Of a stretch of DNA of 64,000 nt, positions 1-8,440 are shown piece after piece. The notes below the pieces were generated by a model. It was not told the DNA's origin. It searched no databases and saw nothing but the letters and a program-made list of their open reading frames with translations. Origin of the DNA: DASSQJ01 sp963726295 (lineage in GTDB: Bacteria; Actinomycetota; Actinomycetes; Actinomycetales; Dermatophilaceae); NCBI GenBank assembly GCA_963726295.1, contig CAVSBW010000001.1, forward strand, positions 310,001-374,000, written 5' to 3'. Within the stretch, counting starts at the first letter, position 1. The number at the start of each line of letters is the position of its first letter. A program made the translations under genes and the position numbers.

Positions 1-515
1 CTCGCGCTTGACCAGATCTTCGGGACGCCCACTCTCAGCGCCGTCACCGATGGTGGTCTTGCGGGTCTTCTCCCGCGCGGTGCCGCGCAGGCCGTGGGCG
101 CGCATCAGCCGTTCCACGGTGCAGCGGGCGACCTTCACGTCCTGGCGGTTGAGCTGGGCATGGACCTTCCTGGCGCCATAGACCCCCAGGTTCGCCGCGT
201 GGGCGGCCCTGATGTCGACGACCAGCTCGGCGTCGCGGATGGCCCGCGCCGACGGTGGGCGGGATTTGAACGCGTATGTAGGCAACTACCTGCTGGTGGG
301 GCGGTCGAGCTCCGCCGCGAAGAAGGCCGAAGCCGTCCTCAGGATGTGGTTGGCACGACGCAGCTCGCGGTTCTCCCGCTCCAGCTCCACCAGCCGGTGC
401 GCGTCGCTGGTCGTGGTGCCCCCCCGGGTGCCGCCGTCGACCTCGGCCTGCCGGACCCAGTTGCGCAAGGTTTCGGGGTGCATGCCGAGCTGACCGGCCA
501 CTCGAGGGATCGGAC
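1..515 (-). pseudogene. IS3-family transposase remnant (orfA end plus truncated orfB)
   Basis: Read on the minus strand, 501-286 encodes the end of an IS3 OrfA: a helix-turn-helix with the usual HPETLRNWV motif, then a leucine-zipper-like RELRRAN stretch and a normal stop. The frame then continues past the stop into OrfB-like sequence (SRPPSARA..., GVYGARKV, ARCTVERLMRAHGLRG) but lacks roughly the first 35-40 residues of OrfB, and the window ends before the DDE catalytic core. The OrfA start is missing upstream of about 515. I read it as a dead, internally deleted IS3 copy; whether an intact OrfB core lies outside the window cannot be seen. Confidence 0.75.
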
Positions 516-527
516 CAGGACGGGCGC

Positions 528-716
528 TCTGCGTCGGGTCGGTGAGCAGCTGGGGATCACCCCGAGACGCTGCGGAACTGGGTCCAGGAAGCGGAGGTCG
601 ACCAGGGCCACCGACCGGGAGTGACCTCAGCCGAGGCGCAGCGGATCCGTGAGCTGGAGAGGGAGGTCAAGGAGCTGCGGCGGGCGAACGAGATCCTGCG
701 GACGGCGTTGGCGACC
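528..716 (+). pseudogene. IS3-family OrfA fragment, opposite orientation
   Basis: The plus strand repeats the OrfA signature: VGEQLG, then after a one-base loss near 557 HPETLRNWVQEAEVD, then a zipper of RELEREVKELRRANEILRTA type. Homology stops at about 716 and is followed by unrelated residues to a stop at 845. It starts about 15-30 bases from the truncated start of the minus-strand copy, so two different IS3 OrfA pieces lie back to back. Both are broken and neither can make a transposase. Confidence 0.65.
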
Positions 717-923
717 ACCGAGCAGCGCACCTTCGTCGCGGAGCGTCACGACAACGGGTCGACCACCTCGATCACGAGCATCACGTACGTGATCACCCCG
801 ATGGTCCGAGGCGGCACCGCCTGGCCCGGCAGCGTCACCCTCTGAGCCCCGCCTCGTACCTTTCGTCCGCCCCATCGCCCACTCGGGCCCTGGGGCGCCG
901 CACTGTGCGGGCCCCTCCCGTCC

Positions 924-1712
924 TCACGCCGTCCCGTGGGTGAGCGCGGCGCCGGCCTGGTGGGCGAGGGCCGCGGCGACACGGAGCTGCTCGTGGTCGG
1001 GTCGGACGACGTGGGTAGGGGCGAAGACCACGAAGGCTCCGCGGACCTCGCCCCCGCAGAGCACCGGGATGGACACCGGGGCCATCGTGGGCAGACCGGA
1101 ACGACTCGGGTCCAGCTCGATTCCGTCCCGGACGAGGCTGCCGTCCGCCGTGATCGTCGTCGCCGACGGGTTCGGTGGCCCCGGCTCGTAGGTGCAGATC
1201 GGGACCCGGAGGACCTCGGCGATCTGGCGGCCGACGAGGTCGACCGCGGCGTCGGCATCACCCGTGCGGGAGACGAGGCGGGCGGCCGCCACCATGCCGT
1301 CGAGGTGGCCGAGCCGGCGGGAGCCCTCCAGCTGCCGGCGGCGGCCCCACTGCGCGATCACGCTCACGGCCACCCCCACGACGACGAGGAGAGCCGCCGT
1401 TGCGACGTCGTCGGGGTTGGCGATCCCGAGGTGGCGGGCGGGGTCGGTGAGGAACCAGGCGAACGATGCCGCGCTGGAGAGGGCTGCGATGACTCCGGCG
1501 ACCCGGTGACCGGTTGCCGCCACACCGACGATGACGACGACGAGGACCAGCGCAGCGTTCGCGGACTGGATGGTGTCCCCGAGAGCCGACAGGGCCGCGG
1601 TGAGCACGGCGGGCGCGACGATCGCGGTGGTCAGCACGAGTCGCGGACCCGGAGACCGCGACCACCGGGCGCGTCGACCGTTGTGAACGTCGTGGTGGCT
1701 GTCGGAAGGCAT
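924..1712 (-). CDS. DUF4118-GAF membrane sensor-like protein
   Basis: A 262-residue protein. Residues of about 20-110 form hydrophobic segments resembling the four-helix DUF4118 module of KdpD-type kinases (including an AALSSAASFAWFLTDP stretch). After a basic linker the C-terminal half looks like a GAF domain, with a conserved SIPVLCGGEVRGAFVVFAP strand-turn-strand. There is no histidine-kinase core. It is the last gene of the peptide ABC operon, 11 bases after the permease stop. The ATG at 1712 was chosen because the same frame upstream lies inside the permease gene. Function is unknown; a ligand or redox sensing role linked to the transporter is inference. Confidence 0.7.
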   Translation of the reverse strand: MPSDSHHDVHNGRRARWSRSPGPRLVLTTAIVAPAVLTAALSALGDTIQSANAALVLVVVIVGVAATGHRVAGVIAALSSAASFAWFLTDPARHLGIANPDDVATAALLVVVGVAVSVIAQWGRRRQLEGSRRLGHLDGMVAAARLVSRTGDADAAVDLVGRQIAEVLRVPICTYEPGPPNPSATTITADGSLVRDGIELDPSRSGLPTMAPVSIPVLCGGEVRGAFVVFAPTHVVRPDHEQLRVAAALAHQAGAALTHGTA

Positions 1713-1723
1713 CGTGACGGACG

Positions 1724-2683
1724 TCAGTGGAGCCGGACCCTCGGGTCGAGGACGGCGTACAGCGCGTCCACGACGATGTTCGCCACCACGACTGCGGTCG
1801 ACGCCAGCAGGACGATGCCGATGATGACGGGCAGGTCCTGTTGGTTGATGGCGTCGACGGCGGTCTTGCCCAGGCCGGGGAGGCTGAAGACCTGTTCGGT
1901 GACGACGGCTCCGCCGAGGAGGGTGGCGACGTCGATGCCGAACTGGGTCACCACCGGGGTGAGCGCGCTGCGCAGGCCGTGGCGGAGCACGACGCGTCGT
2001 TCGCCGACTCCCTTGGAGCGGGCGGTGCGGACGTAGTCCTCGCCGAGGACGTCGAGCATCGACCCCCGGGTGAGGCGGGTGTAGGTGGCGGCCTGGACCA
2101 GGGCGAGGGTGAACCACGGCAGGATCATGTGGCGCAACCAGTCGCCGAACCCGTCCCCCAGGGCCGCGTACCCGCCTGCAGGGAACCAGGTGATCCCGCG
2201 AAGGGTGAGCTGGTAGTAGAGGAAGTAGAGGAGGACGAGGCCGAGGAGGAAGGTCGGCATCGAGTAGAAGAAGAGCGCGAAGACGGTGAGCGAGCGGTCG
2301 GTGAAGGACCTGGGGCGGACGGCGGAGACGACGCCGTTGGTGACACCCAGGACGACCCAGATGATGGCCGACCCGACGACGAGGGACGCGGTGATGGGGA
2401 TCGCCGCTTCGAGGATGGTCGTGACGGACACTTGGTGGTAGTAGTCGTAGCCGAGGTCGCCGTGCAGGGCGCGCCAGACGAAGTCGAGGTACTGCTTCCA
2501 GATGGGCTGGTCCAGGCCGAGCCGGTGCGAGATGAGGGCGACGGTCTCGGGGGTGGCCTGGCGGCCGGCGAGGGTGCGGGCGACGTCGTTGGGGGCGACG
2601 TAGAACAGGGCGAAGACGGCCATGGTGATCAGCCAGAGGACGACGATGCCCTGGCCGATGCGGCGGACGAGGAAGCGGGTCAC
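1724..2683 (-). CDS. Peptide/nickel-type ABC transporter permease, DppB family
   Basis: A 319-residue inner-membrane permease of the DppB/OppB type. It opens with the typical FLVRRIGQGIVVLWLITMAV first helix and has about six membrane segments. An EAA-type loop (YVRTARSKGVGERRVVLRHGL) sits before the last helices and would contact the ATPases. The GTG start at 2683 overlaps the stop of the upstream permease (GTGA), indicating translational coupling; the frame extends further upstream only inside that gene. Together with the next genes it forms a complete importer. Substrate (peptide, nickel chelate or other) cannot be decided from sequence. Confidence 0.9.
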   Translation of the reverse strand: MTRFLVRRIGQGIVVLWLITMAVFALFYVAPNDVARTLAGRQATPETVALISHRLGLDQPIWKQYLDFVWRALHGDLGYDYYHQVSVTTILEAAIPITASLVVGSAIIWVVLGVTNGVVSAVRPRSFTDRSLTVFALFFYSMPTFLLGLVLLYFLYYQLTLRGITWFPAGGYAALGDGFGDWLRHMILPWFTLALVQAATYTRLTRGSMLDVLGEDYVRTARSKGVGERRVVLRHGLRSALTPVVTQFGIDVATLLGGAVVTEQVFSLPGLGKTAVDAINQQDLPVIIGIVLLASTAVVVANIVVDALYAVLDPRVRLH

Positions 2684-3657
2684 GGCGCGCCCCCGACGGA
2701 GACCGTGCTGTCGCCACGCGGGTCGAAGGCGTCGCGCACGCCGTCCCCGAACAGGTTGAACGCGAGGGTGGTGATGAGCAGTGCCAGGCCGGGGAAGAAC
2801 ACGAACCACCACGAGGTCGTGTAGTAGTTGGTGGCCTCGTTGATCATTCCCCCCCAGTCGGGGGTGGGCGGGGCGAGCCCGAGGCCGAGGAAGGAAAGGG
2901 CGGCCTCGGTGAGGATGACGATCGGCACGAGCAGCGAGGTGTACACGATCACGGGGGCGAGGACGTTCGGGAGGACGTCGACGAACATGATTCGCCCGTC
3001 GCTCGACCCCAGCGAGCGGGCCGCCTCGACGAACTCCCGCTCGCGCAGGGAGATGACCTGGCCCCGGACGATGCGGGCCACGGAGGCCCAGCTGAAGAAG
3101 CCGATGACGACGATGGTCACGGTCAGGCTCGGCCCGGTGATGGAGACCAGGGCGATCGCCACGAGCAGGAACGGCATCGACAGCACGATGTCGACCAGCC
3201 GGGCCAGGAGGGTGTCGACGAAGCCACCCACGAAGCCGGCGACCAGCCCGACGACGACGCCGATGACCACGGTCAGGGCGGTGGCGACGACGCCGACGAG
3301 GAGCGACACCCGGGCGCCGTAGGCGATCCGCACGAGGATGTCGCGGCCGAGGTCGTCGGTACCGAACCAGAACGTCGAGCTCGGCGGCATCGGGAGGCCG
3401 TCGGGGGAGAGCCCGGTCTGCCGGAACTGCTCGTTCGGGCCGTGGCCCGTGATCGAGGCGATGACGGGAGCGAAGACCGCGACGAGGACAACGAACAGGA
3501 TCACCCCCAGTGAGACCATCGCGACCCGGTCACGGCGCAACCGCTGCCAGCCCAGGGCCCACGGAGACCTCCCGGCGATGCGCCGTGACTCGGAGGCGGA
3601 CGGGGGTGTCGCGTCGGGCCCGTGCTCGGCGGTGACGGTGGCGGGGTTGCTGGTCAT
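2680..3657 (-). CDS. Peptide/nickel-type ABC transporter permease, DppC family
   Basis: A 325-residue partner permease of the DppC/OppC type. It has a cytosolic N-terminus, a first helix after the WQRLRRDRVAMVSLG motif, an extracellular loop with FWFGTDDLGRDILVRIAYGAR, and an EAA loop (FVEAARSLGSSDGRIMFVDVLPN). It ends in a second short conserved motif, GLAPPTPDWGGMI. The ATG at 3657 overlaps the stop of the ATPase gene upstream by four bases. It pairs with the DppB-type subunit encoded next to it to form the channel. Confidence 0.92.
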   Translation of the reverse strand: MTSNPATVTAEHGPDATPPSASESRRIAGRSPWALGWQRLRRDRVAMVSLGVILFVVLVAVFAPVIASITGHGPNEQFRQTGLSPDGLPMPPSSTFWFGTDDLGRDILVRIAYGARVSLLVGVVATALTVVIGVVVGLVAGFVGGFVDTLLARLVDIVLSMPFLLVAIALVSITGPSLTVTIVVIGFFSWASVARIVRGQVISLREREFVEAARSLGSSDGRIMFVDVLPNVLAPVIVYTSLLVPIVILTEAALSFLGLGLAPPTPDWGGMINEATNYYTTSWWFVFFPGLALLITTLAFNLFGDGVRDAFDPRGDSTVSVGGAP

Positions 3658-4721
3658 GTCGGCTCCGCGGCGTTCTCCGGGGCGTCGCCGCCACCCAGCG
3701 CGGGGGTCGAGGCAGCGAGGTCCTCGCCGCGGCTCAGGGGGTGGAGGCAGGCGACGACGTGCTCGGGCCCGTCGTCGAGCACGCTCCGCAGCGGCGGGTC
3801 GACCCGCACGCAGTCGTCGCGGGCCTTCGGGCAGCGGGTGTGGAAGCGGCACCCGGACGGTGGGTCGGTGGGGGTCGGCAGGTCGCCGGCGAGGACGATG
3901 CGGCGACGGCTGTCGGAGACGTCGGGGTCCGGCACGGGCAGGGCCGAGAGCAGCGCGCGGGTGTAGGGGTGCCGGGGTTGGTCGAACACGGCGTCGGTCG
4001 GGGCGACCTCGACCACCTTCCCGAGGTGCATCACGGCGATCCGGTCGCTGACGTGGCGTACCACCGACAGGTCGTGGGTGATGAAGACGTAGGTCAGGCC
4101 CAGCTCGTCCTGGAGGTCGAGGAGGAGGTTGAGCACCTGGGCCTGGATGGAGACGTCGAGCGCGGACACCGGCTCGTCACAGATGATGAGCTTGGGGTGG
4201 AGCGCGAGGGCCCGGGCGACACCGATGCGTTGCCGCTGCCCGCCGGAGAAGTCGGCGGGGAAGCGGTTGTAGTGCTCGGGGTTGAGGCCGACCCGCTCCA
4301 TGAGGTCCTGCACCCGACGCCTGCGCTCGGTGCCCGAGACCACGCCGTGGATGGCGAACGGGTCGCCGATGATCGAGCCCACTCGGCGGCGCGGGTTGAG
4401 CGAGCCGTAGGGATCCTGGAACACCAGCTGGATGTCCCGGCGGATGTCGCGCATCCTCGACCGGGGTGCTCGCGTGATGTCCTGGCCGTCGTAGGTGATG
4501 GTGCCGGCGTCGATGTCGAAGAGCCGCGCCATGCACCGGGCCAGGGTGGACTTGCCGCATCCGGTCTCGCCCACGAGGCCGAGCGTCTCGCCGGGACTGA
4601 CGTCGAGGGTGACGTCGTCCACGGCGTGCACGACCTCACGGCTGCGGGTGAGGAGGCGGCTGCTGCGCACCGGGAAGGTCTTGGTGACGCCGGCCACCCT
4701 GAGCAGGGGGGCGGCGGTCAT
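3654..4721 (-). CDS. Peptide ABC transporter ATP-binding protein, DppF/OppF type
   Basis: A 355-residue ATPase. Visible motifs are Walker A GETGCGKST, Q-loop QDPYGSLNPR, signature FSGGQRQRIGVARAL, Walker B LIICDEPVSALD and the H-loop ITHDLSVV. The C-terminal extension has the oligopeptide-type cysteine cluster (SGCRFHTRCP...C...C), which in this family can hold an iron-sulfur cluster. The ATG at 4721 overlaps the preceding ATPase stop (ATGA). It would form the heterodimeric motor with the gene at 4718-5725. Confidence 0.92.
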   Translation of the reverse strand: MTAAPLLRVAGVTKTFPVRSSRLLTRSREVVHAVDDVTLDVSPGETLGLVGETGCGKSTLARCMARLFDIDAGTITYDGQDITRAPRSRMRDIRRDIQLVFQDPYGSLNPRRRVGSIIGDPFAIHGVVSGTERRRRVQDLMERVGLNPEHYNRFPADFSGGQRQRIGVARALALHPKLIICDEPVSALDVSIQAQVLNLLLDLQDELGLTYVFITHDLSVVRHVSDRIAVMHLGKVVEVAPTDAVFDQPRHPYTRALLSALPVPDPDVSDSRRRIVLAGDLPTPTDPPSGCRFHTRCPKARDDCVRVDPPLRSVLDDGPEHVVACLHPLSRGEDLAASTPALGGGDAPENAAEPT

Positions 4722-5725
4722 GGTGTGCCCTGCAGGGGGCGGTCGAGGGTGCCGCGGTCGGCGAGGTCCGGCGGGAGCCAGCACGCCGACCGGTGGTCCG
4801 GCTCGCCCAGGACCTCACGCAGGGGTGGGTCCTCCGTGCACGCCTCGAAGGCGTGCGGGCAGCGAGGCATGAAGGGACACCCGACCGGTGGGTCGATGAG
4901 GGAGGGCGGCGACCCGGGGATCGGGGTGAGTCGCCGCGACGCCGCGTTCCTCGTGGGGAGGGAGCCCAGCAGGCCCTGCGAGTAGGGGTGGTGGGGGTGG
5001 TAGAAGAGGGGCCGGCGTGGTGCGACCTCCATGGCGCGTCCGGCGTACATGACGACGACGTCGTCGGCGGTCTCGGCGACGACGCCGAGGTCGTGGGTGA
5101 TGAGGATGATGGCGGTCCCGAACCGGTCCTGCAGCTGTTGCATGACGTCGAGCACCTGGGCCTGGACGGTGACGTCGAGGGCGGTGGTGGGTTCGTCGGC
5201 GATGAGCAGGGCCGGGTCCAGGGCCATGGCCATGGCGATCATGACGCGTTGGCGCATGCCGCCGGAGAACTGGTGGGGGTAGTCGTCGATGCGTTGGCGG
5301 GCCCGGGGGATGCCGACCAGGGCGAGGAGCTCGGCGGCGCGGTCCCGGGCTGCCGCCTTGCTGATGGAGTGGTCGTGGGCGCGGATCATCTCCACGACCT
5401 GCCAGCCGACGGTGTAGTAGGGGTGCAGGCTGGTCAGGGGGTCCTGGAAGATCATCCCGATACGGGCGCCGCGGACGCGGCGCAGGGTGGCCTGGTCGGC
5501 GCCGAGGAGCTCGGTGCCGTCGAAGACGGCGGAGCCGCTGACCCGCGCGCCGCGGGTCAGGCCGGTGATGGTCTGGGTCGCGACGCTCTTGCCGGACCCG
5601 GACTCCCCGACGATCGCCAGGGTCGAACCGCGCTCCACGTCGAAGGACAGGCCCCGGACGGCGCGGACCACGCCGTCCGGGGTGTCGAACTCGACGCGCA
5701 GGTCGCGGACCTCGAGAAGTGCCAT
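4718..5725 (-). CDS. Peptide ABC transporter ATP-binding protein, DppD/OppD type
   Basis: A 335-residue ATPase with Walker A GESGSGKSV, Q-loop FQDPLTSLHP, signature FSGGMRQRVMIAMA, Walker B LLIADEPTTALD and H-loop ITHDLGVV. The OppD-type tail carries the GCPFMPRCPHAF...C...C cysteine pattern. It follows the binding-protein gene by 31 bases and overlaps the next ATPase gene by four bases, so the two motor subunits are probably made together. Confidence 0.93.
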   Translation of the reverse strand: MALLEVRDLRVEFDTPDGVVRAVRGLSFDVERGSTLAIVGESGSGKSVATQTITGLTRGARVSGSAVFDGTELLGADQATLRRVRGARIGMIFQDPLTSLHPYYTVGWQVVEMIRAHDHSISKAAARDRAAELLALVGIPRARQRIDDYPHQFSGGMRQRVMIAMAMALDPALLIADEPTTALDVTVQAQVLDVMQQLQDRFGTAIILITHDLGVVAETADDVVVMYAGRAMEVAPRRPLFYHPHHPYSQGLLGSLPTRNAASRRLTPIPGSPPSLIDPPVGCPFMPRCPHAFEACTEDPPLREVLGEPDHRSACWLPPDLADRGTLDRPLQGTP

Positions 5726-5756
5726 CTCGTGCTCCTCGTGCGCGTGTCGGTAGTGG

Positions 5757-7565
5757 TCAGCCGCCCTGCTTGCCCGAGGCGAGCCAGACGTTCGTCGGGT
5801 CGAAGTTCTGGATCGCCGGCACGTAGACGGCGCCGATGACCTGCGACGCGTGGTAGTTCGCCTGGTTCGGCTGCGTGATCGGGTAGAACGGCGCGTCCTT
5901 CATCACCTGCTGGTCCGCCTGGGCCCAGAGAGGACCGGCCGCGTCGGCCGTCTTCGCCGCGCCCGCCTTGGTGATCAGGGCGTTGGTGGCCGGGTCGGAG
6001 TAGAAGCCGAAGTTGCTGCCGACCGGCGGGAAGGCCGCCTTGCCGTTGAACAGCGGGCCGAAGAAGGACAGCGCGGCGTTGCCGTACCAGTCGGAGCCCC
6101 ACCCCGCGACGGCCAGGTCCCACACGCCACCCTTGGCGACCGAGGGGACCTGGAGGTACTTGGTGTAGAAGTCGGCGTTCGGCGAGGGGACGCCGACGAC
6201 CTTGATGCCGACCTTGCTCAGGTCCTGCTGGACCGTCTGGAAGGTGTTGGTGCTGCCCTGGGAGGAGTTGCGGTACAGCATCTTCAGGGTGAGCCCCTTC
6301 GGGTAGCCAGCGTCGGCCAGCATCTGCTTGGCCTTGGCGACGTCGTACGGGTAGTCGTCGAAGTTGTTCTCACCACCGACGACGTTGCTGGGGAGCACGT
6401 GGCTCAGGGGCGTGTTGAGGGTGGTCCCGCCCAGCACCTGGATGATGTTGGCGCGGTTGATCGCGTACGAGATCGCCTGTCGCACGGCCACCTTCTGGAG
6501 GGCGCCTCCGTTGTTGCGGGAAACGGTGTTGTAGACCACGTACGGGTTGCTCGAGGCCGTCGGGCCGATGTTGAGGTTCGGGTCCTTCTTCGCGACCAGT
6601 CCCGGGATCTGGGAGGGCGGCGGGAAGTTGTCCCACTCCATGTCCGCCGAAGGGGTGGCGGTCTGCAGCTGCTGCTGGGTGGAGTCCTGGCTCACCGTCT
6701 CGTCGATGACGATCTTGTCGACGTAGGCCTTGCGTACGGGGTCGCTGGAGGCCTGCCACGCCGGGTTGCGCCCGAAGGTGATGTTCTTCGTGGGGCTGTA
6801 CGAGGTGATCGAGTACGGGCCGTCCGAGATCGTGTGCTGTGCCAGCTGCGAGCTGGCCGGGACGTAGCTCTCCCACTCCACCGGCGCCGGCGAGAACGCA
6901 GGGAGGGTCAGCATGTCCACGAAGTAGCTCGCCGGTTGGGTGAGGGTGAACACGACCGTGCGGTCGTCCTTCGCGGTGACGCCGCTGATGTCGTGGGAGT
7001 CCAGGTAGCCCTTGATCGCGCCGGCCGTGGGTTGGACCTTCGCGAAGCCGTCGCAGAACGTGGTCATGCCGGCGATGAGCGTCTCGTAGTCGGGCAGGCC
7101 ACCGAAGGGCTGTGCCGGGTTGCAGGTGCGCTTGACGCCGCGGACGACGTCCTGGGCGGTCACCTGGCGTGCGGGGGAGGTGTCCCACTGGACCCCCGGG
7201 CGGATTCTGATCGTGTACGTCTTGCCGTCGGCGCTGATCCCGCCGTTGGCCGCGGTGGGGAGCTCTTGGGCGATGTCCGGTACCGCGGTCGTCGTCTGGC
7301 CATCCTGGGCCGGGTAGGTGAAGAGCTGGCGGCTCCACATGCGCAGGCCGAGGTAGCCGATCGAGTAGTAGCTGACGTTCGGGTCCATGTAGTCGACGTC
7401 ACCGGAGCCCAGCAGGTTGAGCGTCCCGCCGCTCACCGGCTTCTGGGCGGCCGTGGAGGAGCTGACGCCGGAGGAGGTCGACGAGCTGCTGCTGCAGCCG
7501 GCCACCGCCAGGCCGGTGACACAGATCGCGGTCACGGCGGCGCTGCGTCGTGTTGGTGCTTTCAT
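5757..7565 (-). CDS. Extracellular solute-binding lipoprotein, family 5
   Basis: A 602-residue substrate receptor of the importer. The ATG at 7565 gives a short basic N-terminus, a hydrophobic stretch and a lipobox ending LAVAGC at about residues 20-25, followed by a Ser/Thr-rich linker, so it should be a membrane-anchored lipoprotein. The body shows SBP family 5 features (GDVDYMDPN near the start; AVRQAISYAINR; a late AVAGWGSDWYGNAA block). It is the first and promoter-proximal gene of the six-gene operon and starts about 190 bases from the divergent response-regulator gene. Confidence 0.92.
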   Translation of the reverse strand: MKAPTRRSAAVTAICVTGLAVAGCSSSSSTSSGVSSSTAAQKPVSGGTLNLLGSGDVDYMDPNVSYYSIGYLGLRMWSRQLFTYPAQDGQTTTAVPDIAQELPTAANGGISADGKTYTIRIRPGVQWDTSPARQVTAQDVVRGVKRTCNPAQPFGGLPDYETLIAGMTTFCDGFAKVQPTAGAIKGYLDSHDISGVTAKDDRTVVFTLTQPASYFVDMLTLPAFSPAPVEWESYVPASSQLAQHTISDGPYSITSYSPTKNITFGRNPAWQASSDPVRKAYVDKIVIDETVSQDSTQQQLQTATPSADMEWDNFPPPSQIPGLVAKKDPNLNIGPTASSNPYVVYNTVSRNNGGALQKVAVRQAISYAINRANIIQVLGGTTLNTPLSHVLPSNVVGGENNFDDYPYDVAKAKQMLADAGYPKGLTLKMLYRNSSQGSTNTFQTVQQDLSKVGIKVVGVPSPNADFYTKYLQVPSVAKGGVWDLAVAGWGSDWYGNAALSFFGPLFNGKAAFPPVGSNFGFYSDPATNALITKAGAAKTADAAGPLWAQADQQVMKDAPFYPITQPNQANYHASQVIGAVYVPAIQNFDPTNVWLASGKQGG

Positions 7566-7756
7566 GGTTTCTCCTGTGGGGGATGACGGGGGAGTCCGTC
7601 CGGTGCGGTAGCCCGCACCCGCAGGATCACCGTCACCCCGTCGGGCGGTGACGGACCGCGCACGGTCCGGAACGTCAAGGAATCGACACATTCGCGTCAC
7701 ACCCGTGTCCGAGAGGGTCATCCCCGCTCCCAGACGGCCGTGCTACGGTCCGAGGA

Positions 7757-8440
7757 GTGGCAAGGCGAGTGCTGCTCATCGAGGACGACTCCCGCGTGCG
7801 ACGCGTCCTGCGGATGTCGTTGCAGGACGAGGGGTACGACGTCACCGAGGCGGCCGACGGGACCCAGGGCCTGGAGTCCTTGGCGCTCGCCGAGCCGGAC
7901 GTGGTGCTGCTCGACCTGATGCTCCCCGACCTCGACGGGTTCGAGGTGTGCCGCCGGCTCCGGCAGACGAGCAGGGTGCCGGTCATCATGGTCACCGCCC
8001 GCACCGACAGCCACGACGTCGTCGCCGGGCTCGAGGCGGGAGCCGACGACTACGTCACCAAGCCCTTGAAGGCCAAGGAGCTCTCTGCCCGGATGCGGGC
8101 ACTGCTCAGGCGGGTCGACTCCGCCGAGGGGCATCGCCCCCGGACCGTCGTGCTGGGCGACCTCCGCGTGGGCCTGGACGACGGCAAGGTCACCCGCAGG
8201 GGTCAGCTGGTGGCACTGACGCGCACCGAGTACCGCCTCCTCGTCGAGCTGCTCCTCGCGGACGGTGGCATCCGCAGCCGCCAGGACCTGCTCGAGCGGG
8301 TGTGGGGCTACGACTACTTCGGCGACATCCGCATCGTCGACGTGCACATCCGACGGCTCCGCACGAAGATCGAGGAGGACCCGTCGAACCCGATGCTCGT
8401 CGTGACCGTGCGCGGGCTCGGCTACCGGCTGGTGTCGTAG
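7757..8440 (+). CDS. Response regulator, OmpR/PhoB family
   Basis: A 227-residue regulator. The receiver domain has acidic residues at 10-11, the phospho-acceptor Asp53 in LLDLMLPD, and a Thr/Lys switch in YVTKPLKAKEL. The C-terminal half is an OmpR-type winged helix (LTRTEYRLLVELL..., VDVHIRRLRTKIEED, TVRGLGYRLVS). The start is GTG at 7757. It reads away from the peptide transporter operon and shares its last base with the start of the kinase gene, so it forms a classic two-component pair. The divergent transporter is a candidate target, but that is inference. Confidence 0.93.
   Translation: MARRVLLIEDDSRVRRVLRMSLQDEGYDVTEAADGTQGLESLALAEPDVVLLDLMLPDLDGFEVCRRLRQTSRVPVIMVTARTDSHDVVAGLEAGADDYVTKPLKAKELSARMRALLRRVDSAEGHRPRTVVLGDLRVGLDDGKVTRRGQLVALTRTEYRLLVELLLADGGIRSRQDLLERVWGYDYFGDIRIVDVHIRRLRTKIEEDPSNPMLVVTVRGLGYRLVS

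Noticed and set aside
924..2717. One long minus-strand frame of 597 codons joining the DUF4118-GAF gene and the permease region
   Set aside because: The upstream 330 codons are an Arg/Pro-rich shadow of the permease gene in another frame; only the part from ATG 1712 is protein-like.
7648..8439. Upstream extension of the kinase frame through the response-regulator gene
   Set aside because: Arg/Pro-rich shadow; the GTG at 8440 directly after the regulator stop gives a normal kinase N-terminus.
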